The notes beneath the pieces were generated by a model. That model did no database searches, had not been told where the DNA came from, and worked only from the letters and a program-made list of their open reading frames with translations. The translations under genes were made by a program, and so were the position numbers. From contig NZ_MKKA01000005.1 of assembly GCF_001942405.1 (NCBI RefSeq), forward strand, positions 29,760-93,759: a DNA stretch of 64,000 bases, in the 5' to 3' direction. Below, in pieces: positions 36,361-44,796 of this stretch. The stretch is from Ornithinimicrobium sp. CNJ-824 (GTDB taxonomy: Bacteria > Actinomycetota > Actinomycetes > Actinomycetales > Dermatophilaceae). Numbering within the stretch: the stretch's first letter is position 1; each line of letters begins with the position of its first letter.

Positions 36361-37810
36361 TGGCACAACGACGTGTGACCCTGACCTTCCTGGGGGCGGC
36401 CGGGACGGTGACCGGCTCCAAGTACCTCCTGACGATCGGCCGCGGCGCCGCGGGCGACCCCGGGCGGAGGGTGCTCGTCGACGCCGGTGTCTTCCAGGGG
36501 GAGAAGCAGTGGCGGCTGCGCAACTGGGAGGAGTTCCCGGTCGACCCCGCCACCGTCAGCGACGTCGTGCTGACCCACGCGCACAACGACCACGTCGGCT
36601 ACCTGCCCGCCCTCGTGCGGCAGGGTTTCGGCGGCACGGTCTGGGCGACCGAGGGCACCCGGCGCCTGGCGGAGATCGTCCTGCGGGACGCGGGCAAGCT
36701 GCAGGAGGAGGCCGCCGAGGACGCCCGGCGCGGCGGCTGGTCCAAGCACGAGGACCCCAAGCCGCTCTACGACGTGCACGACGTCGAGGAGACGCTGCCG
36801 CTGTTCCGCCGGTCGAGTTCGACGAGGACGTCGACCTCGGCGAGGGACTCGTCGCGCGATGGGTGCGGGCCGGACACATCCTGGGGTCGGCCAGCGTGCG
36901 CCTCGAGGTCGAGGGCACGAGCGTGGTCTTCTCCGGCGACCTCGGCCGGCACGACCACCCCCTCCTGAAGGCACGCGGCACCCCGCCCGCCGCCGACTAC
37001 GTCGTGTGCGAGTCCACGTACGGCGACCGGGAGCACCCGGAGCCCGACGTCGAGCACCAGCCGATGGCCGAGGCCATCGGGCGCACCCTGGCCCGGGGCG
37101 GGCTCGTCGTCATCCCGGCCTTCGCCGTCGACCGCACGCAGCTGGTGCTCAAGGTGCTCGTCGACCTCATGCGGTCCGGTCGGATCCCCGAGGTGCCGGT
37201 GGTCGTCGACTCGCCGATGGCGCTGAAGGCCCTCGACGTCTACCGCGACGAGTCCCTCGGCGAGCTGCGCGAGGACGTCGACGTCGACGACTTCACCGGG
37301 ATGCCCGAGCTGATCGAGGCCGCCACCTCCCAGGAGTCGAGGGCGCTGAACAAGCGATTCGACCCGATGATCATCGTCGCCTCCAGCGGGATGGTCGAGG
37401 GCGGCCGGGTGCTGCACCACCTGGTCCGGCTGCTGCCGGACGCGCGCAACACGGTGATCCTCACCGGCTACCAGGCGGCCGGGACCCGGGGGCGCAGCAT
37501 CGAGGAGGGTGCCCGCTCGGTGAAGATCAACGGGCACTACATCCGCATCCGGGCCGAGGTCGTGCGGGACGAGGAGTTCTCCGTGCACGGGGACGCCTCG
37601 GACCTGCTCGACTGGCTGCGTGCCCTGGGGGAGGAGCCCGAGACGGTCTTCGTCACGCACGGCGAGAAGGACGTCGCCCACCACTTCGCCCGCCGGATCG
37701 CCGAGGAGCTGGACTGGAACGCCGTCGTCCCCCGCTACGGCGAGGTGGTCAGCCTCATCCCCGGCGCCGCCGACCCCGACGACCTGCCCCCGGACGTCGT
37801 CGACGGCTGA
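36361..37810 (+). CDS. MBL-fold beta-CASP RNA-processing nuclease, frameshifted near 36811
   Basis: Metallo-beta-lactamase motif HAHNDHVGYLPAL (HxHxDH type), then after the break SGDLGRHDHPLL, YVVCESTYGDREHPEP and the beta-CASP motifs IVASSGMVEGGRVLHHLVRL and FVTHGEKDVAHHFARRIAEE with the RMMBL C-terminus. It resembles CPSF/Ysh1-like bacterial ribonucleases. The frame breaks between VEETLPLFRR and VEFDEDVDLGEG; one extra G at 36811-36812 restores about 483 residues. The upstream open frame runs into it without a stop. Confidence 0.86.
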
Positions 37811-37937
37811 GGCCGAGGGCGAGGACGGCAGGTCGGGAGGCGCGGCACGAAGGTGCGGGCGCGCCTCATACCCCGGTCGCACCCGGCCCCGGGCGGACCG
37901 GGCCCGCGGTATGACGTGCCCGCCCCCGGTCCGGACC

Positions 37938-37943
37938 TACCCT
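37938..37943 (+). promoter_or_regulatory. -10 box (leaderless) of the sensor kinase gene
   Basis: TACCCT lies exactly six bases before the GTG at 37950, supporting that codon as the start despite the downstream frame break. Confidence 0.5.
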
Positions 37944-37949
37944 GCTGGG

Positions 37950-39298
37950 GTGAGGGAGACGACGGAGGCGGCGCGGGAGCCTGGCAGGAGCTGCGGGACG
38001 TCGGCGGCCGGCTGCGGGTCCGGACCTGGTGGCCCGACCTGCTCGTCGTCGGGGGTCTGGTCATGTGGGTGCTCGTGTCCAGCGCCGTCGCGGGGTTCGG
38101 GTGGGTCGTGCTGGGCCTGCTCATGGTGCTGCCCCTGCTGTGGCGGCGCACCCACCCGCTGGCCTCGGCCCTGGGGGTCGCGGCCGCGTGCCTGCTGCAG
38201 GTGGTCCTCGTCGACGGGCCCCACCCGGCCAACGTCGCGGTGCTCGTCGCGGTCTACGCGGCGTCGGCCTACGGGACGCGGCGGGAGTCGCTGCTCGTGC
38301 TGGGCCTGGGCCTGGCCGGTGCGCTGGTCGCGGCGCTGGACTGGGCGGTCGAGTACAACCCGGCCGCGGGGGCGCGGTCCCTCGTGACCATCGGCTTCCA
38401 GGCGACGCTCATCGGGATGGTGGTCGCCGTGGCCTGGGTCCTGGGCGACGTCGTGCGGCGCCGGCAGGCGGTCATCGCCCGGCTGGAGCGGCAGCGGGCG
38501 GCGCTGGCCCGGGACCGGGAGCAGCGGGCCCGCCTGGCCGCCCAGTCGGAGCGGGCCTCGATCGCCCGCGAGATGCACGACGTCGTCGCGCACTCGCTGG
38601 CCGTGGTGGTGGTGCAGGCCGACGGGGCGCTCTACGCCGCGCGCCAGGCGCTCGCCGCGCCACCGGCGATCGGGCCCGACCGGGCGGCGCTCGAAAGAGC
38701 CGCCCAGACCCTCGAGACGCTGGCCGGCACGGCCCGGGAGTCGCTGTCCGACACCCGCCGGCTCGTCGGCGTGCTGCGCGAGGACGGGACGGCGCTCGAG
38801 CTCGAACCGACCCAGGGCCTGGACTCGCTCGACGAGCTGGTCCAGCGGGTGCGGGACTCCGGCGTGCGGGTCCACCTCGTGGTGCGGGGCGAGGTCGACG
38901 ACCTGCCCCGCGAGGCCGACCTCGCGGCCTACCGCGTGGTCCAGGAGGGGCTGACCAACGTCATGAAGCACGCCGGGCCCGGGGCCACGGTCGACGTGGA
39001 CCTGCTGCGCACGCCGGCGGTGCTGCTCGTGCGGGTGACCGACGACGGCGGTGACCTGCGGCCCGACGGCGACGGCACGGACCCCCGGGGACTGGTGGTC
39101 CCGGACGACGAGGGGACGGACGGCAACGGGCTGCGGGGGATGGCCGAGCGGGTGGAGGTGCTGGGCGGGACGGTCCACGCCGGGCCACGCCAGCGCGGGG
39201 GCTGGGAGGTGGTCGCCACGATCCCGACCGGGGGGCCGACCTCCGACGGCGGCGGCCACGGTCCCGGGCGGACCGGACAGGGCTGGTGGCGCGGATGA
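37950..39298 (+). CDS. Sensor histidine kinase (HisKA_3, DesK/NarX type), probable frameshift near 37979
   Basis: Four or five N-terminal membrane helices (LLVVGGLVMWVLVSSAVAGF, ANVAVLVAVYAASAYG, LVTIGFQATLIGMVVAVAW), a coiled linker, the phospho-acceptor His (38576-38578) in SIAREMHDVVAHSLAVVVVQ, and an HATPase domain with YRVVQEGLTNVMKHA and GNGLRGMAERVEVLGGTV. From the GTG at 37950 the frame reads MRETTEAARE and needs one extra G at 37979 to continue as AWQELRDVGGRLRVRTWW; the alternative intact start is a GTG at 37916. Its stop overlaps the NarL-type regulator by four bases, so the pair is co-translated. The signal is unknown. Confidence 0.88.
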
Positions 39299-40026
39299 CC
39301 GACCAGCACGTGGGGACCGGACCCGCCGGCCCGGGGGGCGGGCCGGTCCGGCTGTTCCTCGTCGACGACCAGGAGCTGGTCCGTGCCGGCTTCCGGATGG
39401 TGCTGGACGCCCAGCCGGACATGACCGTCGTGGGGGAGGCGGCCGACGGGCTGGCCGGGGTCGAGGGCGTGGCCGCGACCCGGCCGGACGTGGTGCTCAT
39501 GGACGTCCGCATGCCGCGCATGGACGGGGTCGAGGCCACCCGCCGGATCCGCGAGGCGGTCGACGCCCCGAAGGTGCTGGTGCTGACCACCTTCGACCTG
39601 GACGAGTACGTCTTCGCGGCGCTGCGGGCCGGGGCCGCGGGCTTCCTGCTCAAGGACGCCGGGCCGGCCGAGCTGCTGGCGGCGATCCACGCGGTGCACG
39701 AGGGCGACGCCGCCATGGCGCCGTCGACGACGCGCCGGATGCTCGAGCGGTTCGTCCCCCAGCTGCCCGACGGGGACGTGGAGCGGGCCCGGGCGGCCGA
39801 GCGCCGGACCGCCCAGGCCCGGCTGGCCCCGCTCACCGACCGGGAGCGGGAGGTGCTGCGGGCCGTCGGCCGCGGACTGACCAACGGCGAGATCGCCGCC
39901 GAGCTGTTCCTGGCCGAGGCGACCGTCAAGACCCACATCGGCCGGATCCTGCACAAGCTGGACCTGCGCGACCGGGTGCAGATGGTCATCACCGCCTACG
40001 AGACAGGGCTGGCCGGCCGGGAGTGA
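39295..40026 (+). CDS. NarL/FixJ-family response regulator
   Basis: 243 residues. Receiver domain: LFLVDDQELVRAGFRMVLDA, phospho-acceptor Asp70 in PDVVLMDVRMPRMDGVEATR, Thr of VLTTFDLDEYVF and Lys of GFLLKDAGPAELL. C-terminal LuxR-type HTH: LTDREREVLRAVGRGLTNGE with TVKTHIGRILHKLDLRDR. Partner of the upstream kinase (ATGA overlap). The ABC/FtsX exporter 1.4 kb downstream is a plausible target, since kinase-regulator-ABC groups are common, but a minus-strand gene lies between. Confidence 0.95.
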   Translation: MTDQHVGTGPAGPGGGPVRLFLVDDQELVRAGFRMVLDAQPDMTVVGEAADGLAGVEGVAATRPDVVLMDVRMPRMDGVEATRRIREAVDAPKVLVLTTFDLDEYVFAALRAGAAGFLLKDAGPAELLAAIHAVHEGDAAMAPSTTRRMLERFVPQLPDGDVERARAAERRTAQARLAPLTDREREVLRAVGRGLTNGEIAAELFLAEATVKTHIGRILHKLDLRDRVQMVITAYETGLAGRE

Positions 40027-40028
40027 GG

Positions 40029-40043
40029 GTCGCCCGGGGCGAC
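40029..40043 (+). terminator. Hairpin after the response-regulator gene
   Basis: GTCGCC-CGG-GGCGAC starts two bases after the NarL stop. There is no U-tract, as is common for actinobacterial hairpin terminators. The remaining 170 bases to the next gene hold only GGCCGG-rich sequence and no gene I can support. Confidence 0.4.
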
Positions 40044-40212
40044 ATGGGGGGTGGGTCGCCGTCGTCGGCCGGACCGTCTCCGGAGGCTGGCCGGCCCACT
40101 GTCGGCCGGTTCTTGACGACGGCTCCGGCGTTTCCGCAGGTTGCGGTCGGGCGTCTCGTCACGATCCGGCTGAGAGTCGCGCCGACCCGGCAGGCCGAGA
40201 CCCGGGCCGGCT

Positions 40213-41274
40213 TCACCGCAGGGCCAGCTCCAGCCAGTCCGCGACCCTCGGCGTGGGGACCGCGAGCCGGTCGGGGTCGACGGGGCCCAGCAGCCGCAGC
40301 CACGAGGCCGCCCGGTGCACGGCGCCGAGCCGGTCGACCGCCTCGAGCACCTCGGGAAGGTCGCCGGCGCCCGACCAGCCGCCCGCGCCCGACGAGCCGC
40401 TCCCAGCCCGCCCCCCGAGGTCGACCTCGGGCCACCGCTCGAGGTAGGCGTCCACGATCCGGCGCGTGAGCGGGGTGTCCGGCCACGGGTCGGTCAGGGG
40501 CACCCGGGCGGCCAGCCGGACGGTCGTGTGCAGCACGGCCCACGGGTGGGACCGGACGGAGTCGCCCAGGTCGAACACCCGGGCCGGGCCGCCGGGCGTC
40601 GACGGGCCGACGGCGTTGCGCGGGTGGGCGTCGTTGGGCTGGAGGGTCTGCGGCAGGCCCGTGCCGGCCAGGACCTGCATGCGCTCGTCGAGGCGTCGCA
40701 GCCCGTCGTGGCCGTCCGGTCCCTGGCCGACCAGTGCCCGGGCGCGGGCCGGGTCCAGGTGCTGGGGGTCCGCGACAGGCAGCCGGGCGAGCCGGTCCAC
40801 CGTCGCCTCGACCCACCCGGCCGCCGCCTCCGCAGGCAGCGCCGGGATCATGTCGAGCCGGTCGTGGTGGGGTGCGCACGCCCGCTGCAGGTCAGCCACG
40901 TCGCCGACGAGGTCGACCCAGTCCTGGGGCCGGGACCCGTCCAGGGTGGGGCCGCCGTCCGGCAGCAGCCACCACCCGCGCTCCTCGTCGACGGCCCACG
41001 GGGCCACGACCCGCTCCGGCACGACCTGCCCCAGCGCCTGGAGCAGCCGGCCCTCGAACGCCTGCCCCGGGTTGCCGACCTTGAGCCAGGCGCGGCCCCC
41101 GTCGCCGGCGCTACCTGCGTGAGGCACGACGAGCACGGCCGACCAGAACCGGATCTTCTCCGGCACGAGCGGACCGGACCGCACCAGGCCCCGGGCCGCG
41201 AGCACCTCGTCGGCCCACGCGGCGGCCTCCTGCTGGAACGTCGTCCCGGCCCAGCGCCCCACCAGGTCCTCCAT
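40213..41274 (-). CDS. Aminoglycoside-phosphotransferase-like kinase with altered catalytic loop
   Basis: 353 residues. The protein-kinase-like fold is suggested by WLKVGNPGQAFEGRLLQALG (Lys/Glu of the N-lobe), LPDGGPTLDG, the catalytic-loop equivalent LQPNDAHPRNAV and the metal-binding VFDLGDSVRSHPWAVL. The usual HGDLHxGN loop reads QPNDAHPRN here: the catalytic Asp and the Asn are retained, the first His is not. The phosphate acceptor is unknown. The start is supported by TAGCCT (41281-41286, minus strand) six bases before the ATG. Divergent from the ABC transporter. Confidence 0.78.
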   Translation of the reverse strand: MEDLVGRWAGTTFQQEAAAWADEVLAARGLVRSGPLVPEKIRFWSAVLVVPHAGSAGDGGRAWLKVGNPGQAFEGRLLQALGQVVPERVVAPWAVDEERGWWLLPDGGPTLDGSRPQDWVDLVGDVADLQRACAPHHDRLDMIPALPAEAAAGWVEATVDRLARLPVADPQHLDPARARALVGQGPDGHDGLRRLDERMQVLAGTGLPQTLQPNDAHPRNAVGPSTPGGPARVFDLGDSVRSHPWAVLHTTVRLAARVPLTDPWPDTPLTRRIVDAYLERWPEVDLGGRAGSGSSGAGGWSGAGDLPEVLEAVDRLGAVHRAASWLRLLGPVDPDRLAVPTPRVADWLELALR

Positions 41275-41415
41275 CCGGGCAGGCTAGCGGGCGGCCGTGG
41301 ACGAGGTCCCCGGACGGGCGGGGCGCGTCGGGCCGGCGCCACGTCATACCCCGGTCTGACCCGGGCCGCCCCAGGACGGGCCCACGGACCGACGCGCGCC
41401 GCACCCCCGGGTCCA

Positions 41416-41421
41416 TAGCGT
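41416..41421 (+). promoter_or_regulatory. -10 box (leaderless) of the ABC transporter operon
   Basis: TAGCGT lies seven bases before the ATG at 41429. Confidence 0.45.
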
Positions 41422-41428
41422 CGCCACC

Positions 41429-42210
41429 ATGACGACCACCACGACCGGGACGAGCCCGGACCGGACGACCTCGGACCGCCGCGCGGCGCTGGCCGCCAGC
41501 ACCCTCGACCTGACGAAGACCTACGGCAGCGGCGAGACCGCGGTGCACGCCCTGGAGGGGGTGTCCGTCGGGATCGAGGCGGGGCGGTTCACCGCGATCA
41601 TGGGGCCCAGCGGCTCGGGCAAGTCCACGCTCATGCACCTGCTCGCCGGCCTGGACACGCCGACCTCGGGCCGCGTCTTCCTCGGCGACACCGAGCTGAC
41701 GTCGCTCTCGGACCGGCAGCTGACCACGCTGCGGCGGCGCGCGGTGGGGTTCGTCTTCCAGGCGTTCAACCTCCTGCCCACGCTCACCGCCCGGCAGAAC
41801 ATCCGCCTCCCGCTCGACCTCGCCGGCCGTCGCCCGGACGCCGACTGGGAACGGCGGATCGTCGACGGTCTGGGGCTCGGGGACCGCCTGGCCCACCGGC
41901 CCGGGGAGCTGTCCGGCGGGCAGCAGCAGCGGGTCGCGCTGGCCCGGGCGCTGGTCACCCGGCCCGAGGTCATCTTCGCCGACGAGCCCACGGGGGCGCT
42001 GGACTCCACCACCGGCGCGAGGTGCTCGCCCTGCTGCGCCGCTCGGTCGACGAGTGGGGCCAGACCGTGGCCATGGTCACCCACGACGCCAACGCCGCCG
42101 CCGTCGCCGACCGCGTGGTGCTGCTCGCGGACGGACAGGTGGCCGGCGAGCTCGTCGACCCGGCCGTCGACGCGGTCCTGGCCGCCGTGCGCGACCTCGG
42201 GCAGGCGTGA
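41429..42210 (+). CDS. ABC transporter ATP-binding protein (MacB/LolD type), frameshifted near 42019
   Basis: Walker A GPSGSGKST with Lys65, Q-loop VFQAFNLLPTLTARQN, signature LSGGQQQRVALARAL, Walker B VIFADEPTGALD, then after the break the H-loop VAMVTHDANAAAVADR. One extra G near 42019 (GCG-GAG) restores TTGAEVLALLRRSVDEW and a full-length protein of about 260 residues. It powers the FtsX-like permease whose ATG overlaps its stop (TGATG). Family members export lipoproteins, peptides or antibiotics. Confidence 0.92.
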
Positions 42211-44708
42211 TGGGCACCTGGCGGACCGCCGGCCTCGCCTCCCGCGGACGACGCCTGCTCTCGGCGGCCGTGGCGATCGTCCTCGGCGTCGCCTTCCTCG
42301 CCGCGAGCCTGGCTCTGCTCACCACCGCCCAGCGCGGCATGGAGGACGCGGTCGCCGCGGGGGTGCGCGACGCCGACCTCGTCCTCACCGTCGAGGGGGA
42401 GGGGATCCCCACCGCGGGGTATGACGCCGCCGCCGCTCTCGACGACGTCGCCTCCGTGCGGGGCGAGACGGTCGTCACCGGTGCGCTGACGCCGCAGGAG
42501 TGGGCCGTCGGCGCGCCGGTCCCGGTGACGGGGGTGACCCTCCTGGAGGGGCGCATGCCCGGGGCCACCGGCGAGGTCGTGGTGAACCCCGAGCTGGCCG
42601 AGGACGTCCCGGTCGGGGAGACTCTGGAGCTGGCCCGCCCGCCGCTGGAGGACGCGACGACCCCCGACGTCACCACCGTCGAGGTCGTCGGTGCCGTGGA
42701 CTTCGGCGACACCGACCCGATGCTGTCGTTCGGGCCGGCGTTCGCGGCCGATGACGCGACGCTGCGGCACATCGAGCCGGAGCTGACCTACGGGTCGGTG
42801 ATGGTCGACCTCGTCGAGGGCGCCGACGAGCCGGCGGCGCGGGAGGCGCTGACGGCCGCGGTGCCCGGGGCCGAGCTGCGGACCGGTGAGGAGGCCGCCG
42901 CCGACCGGGTCGCCAAGCTCACCGGCGGCACCGACGTCGTCGGGGCCGTCCTGCTCGGCTTCGGCGCCGTGGCGCTGCTGACGGCCGCCATCGTCATCGC
43001 CAACACGTTCACCATCACCCTGGCCCAGCGCACCTCCGAGCTGGCCCTGCTGCGGGCCGTGGGCGCCACGACGCGGCAGGTCCGCTCGCTCGTCGTCCTC
43101 GAGGCCGTGGTCCTGGGGCTGGTCTCCTCCGCCCTGGGGGTGGGCCTCGGGCTGCTCGCCGGGCTGGGGCTGCTGGCCCTGGGCCGCCGGGTCGACCTCG
43201 GGCTGCCGCTGCCGGACGGCCTGGTCCTGACCCCTGTCGTCGTGGGCGTCCCCCTGCTGGTGGGGGTGCTGGTCACCGTGCTCGCCAGCCTGTGGCCGGC
43301 GGCCCGGGCGACCCGCGTCTCCCCGTTGGCGGCGCTGCGCCCGGTCGGGCCCTCCAGCGGACGGGTGCGGGTGAGCCGGGGCCGGATCGCGGTCTCCGTG
43401 CTGCTCGTGGGCGCGGGCGTGGCCGCCATGGTGCACGCCGCCACCTCGCGGGACGTCCTCACCGGCGTCCTGGGCGGCGCGGTCTCCTTCGCCGGCGTCC
43501 TCGTGGCCGCGGTGGTCCTCGTGCCGGCCGCGGTGCGCCTGCTCGGGCTCGCCGCCCGTCCGGCCGGGGTGCCGGGGCGGCTGGCGGTCGACAACGCCGT
43601 CCGCAACCCGGGCCGGGCGGCCGCGACCAGCGCCGCGCTCGTCGTCGGCGTCACCCTCATCACGATGACCTCGGTCGGTGCGGCCACCGGGGAGCGCACC
43701 GCGATGGGCGAGATCGACGAGTCCTACTCGGTGGACCTCGTGCTGTCGGCGGGTGCCGAGTACGCCGGGTCCGCCGACGGCACGGACGGGCTTGACGCGC
43801 TGCCCGTGCCGGCGGACGTGGCCGACCGCCTCGAGGAGGTCGACGGGGTGGCGACCGCGAGGGTGGCGGGCACGGCATACCTGGTGCTCGGGGAGCAGGA
43901 GGGGGGCGGGACCGCCGCGGTCGGGATCGACCCGGCCCGTGACGCGGACGTGGTCCGGGGCGACGAGCAGCTGGCCGCCCTCGTGCCCGGCACCGTCGGC
44001 ATGGCCGACGGGATGCGCGCGATCCACGGGCTCGAGCCCGGCGACCGGCTGCGGGTGACCGGCGCCGGGGGCAGCGCCGAGCTGGAGGTGGTGCCGTTCG
44101 CGATGGGCTACGACGTCGCGGTGCACGTCGAGGACCTCGCGGCGCTGGGCGGGGACGCGGTCGCGCCGGGCACGGTGCTCCTCCGGCTGGCCGACGACGT
44201 GGACGTGGCCGGCACCATGGGCGCCGTGTCCGACGTGGCCGACGGGAGCAGCCTGCAGATGTCCGGGTCGGCCGCCGACCGGGTCGCCGTCACCCAGGTG
44301 CTCGACGTGCTCGTGCTCGTCACCACGGGCCTGCTCGGCGTGGCCGTGCTCATCGCGGTCGTGGGCATCGCCAACACGCTGTCGCTGTCGGTGCTGGAGC
44401 GGCACCGGGAGCACGCCCTGCTGCGCGGCCTGGGGCTGACCCGCGCCCAGATGCGCTCGATGCTGCTCGTCGAGGGCGTCCTGCTGGCGCTGGTCGCCGC
44501 CCTCGTCGGCCTGGGGCTCGGGCTCGGGTACGCCGCGCTCGGGGTCCAGACCCTCCTGCCGGAGGACGTCGGCGTCCGGCTGGCCGTGCCGTGGGGCCGC
44601 GTCGGGATCATCGTCGGCGTCGCGCTGCTGGCCGGGGTGCTGGCCAGCGTGCTGCCGGCCCGGCGGGCGGCCCGGGTCAGCCCGGCGGAGGGGCTGGCCA
44701 CGGGATAG
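42210..44708 (+). CDS. FtsX-like ABC transporter permease
   Basis: 832 residues with the double-FtsX layout: an N-terminal helix (LLSAAVAIVLGVAFLAASLA), a large extracytoplasmic domain, three helices around VGAVLLGFGAVALLTAAIVI and LVVLEAVVLGLVSSALGVGL, a central helix pair, a second periplasmic domain, then three C-terminal helices including VLVLVTTGLLGVAVLIAVVG. The motifs RTSELALLRAVGATTRQVR and HREHALLRGLGLTRAQMR are the coupling helices that meet the ATPase. Partner of the preceding ATP-binding protein. Confidence 0.94.
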   Translation: MGTWRTAGLASRGRRLLSAAVAIVLGVAFLAASLALLTTAQRGMEDAVAAGVRDADLVLTVEGEGIPTAGYDAAAALDDVASVRGETVVTGALTPQEWAVGAPVPVTGVTLLEGRMPGATGEVVVNPELAEDVPVGETLELARPPLEDATTPDVTTVEVVGAVDFGDTDPMLSFGPAFAADDATLRHIEPELTYGSVMVDLVEGADEPAAREALTAAVPGAELRTGEEAAADRVAKLTGGTDVVGAVLLGFGAVALLTAAIVIANTFTITLAQRTSELALLRAVGATTRQVRSLVVLEAVVLGLVSSALGVGLGLLAGLGLLALGRRVDLGLPLPDGLVLTPVVVGVPLLVGVLVTVLASLWPAARATRVSPLAALRPVGPSSGRVRVSRGRIAVSVLLVGAGVAAMVHAATSRDVLTGVLGGAVSFAGVLVAAVVLVPAAVRLLGLAARPAGVPGRLAVDNAVRNPGRAAATSAALVVGVTLITMTSVGAATGERTAMGEIDESYSVDLVLSAGAEYAGSADGTDGLDALPVPADVADRLEEVDGVATARVAGTAYLVLGEQEGGGTAAVGIDPARDADVVRGDEQLAALVPGTVGMADGMRAIHGLEPGDRLRVTGAGGSAELEVVPFAMGYDVAVHVEDLAALGGDAVAPGTVLLRLADDVDVAGTMGAVSDVADGSSLQMSGSAADRVAVTQVLDVLVLVTTGLLGVAVLIAVVGIANTLSLSVLERHREHALLRGLGLTRAQMRSMLLVEGVLLALVAALVGLGLGLGYAALGVQTLLPEDVGVRLAVPWGRVGIIVGVALLAGVLASVLPARRAARVSPAEGLATG

Positions 44709-44763
44709 CTCCGGACGGGACCACCGACCCGGCGACCCGCGCGGGACACGCGGGGACGCCCCG

Positions 44764-44796
44764 CCGCCCGGTCACCTCGTGGAGGTGGCCGGGCGG
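44764..44796. terminator. Bidirectional hairpin between convergent FtsX and nucleotidase genes
   Basis: Arms CCGCCCGGTCACCTC (44764-44778) and GAGGTGGCCGGGCGG (44782-44796) pair at 14 of 15 positions plus one G-T-type mismatch around a 3-base loop. It abuts the nucleotidase stop codon (44797), so it can serve both strands. Confidence 0.6.
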
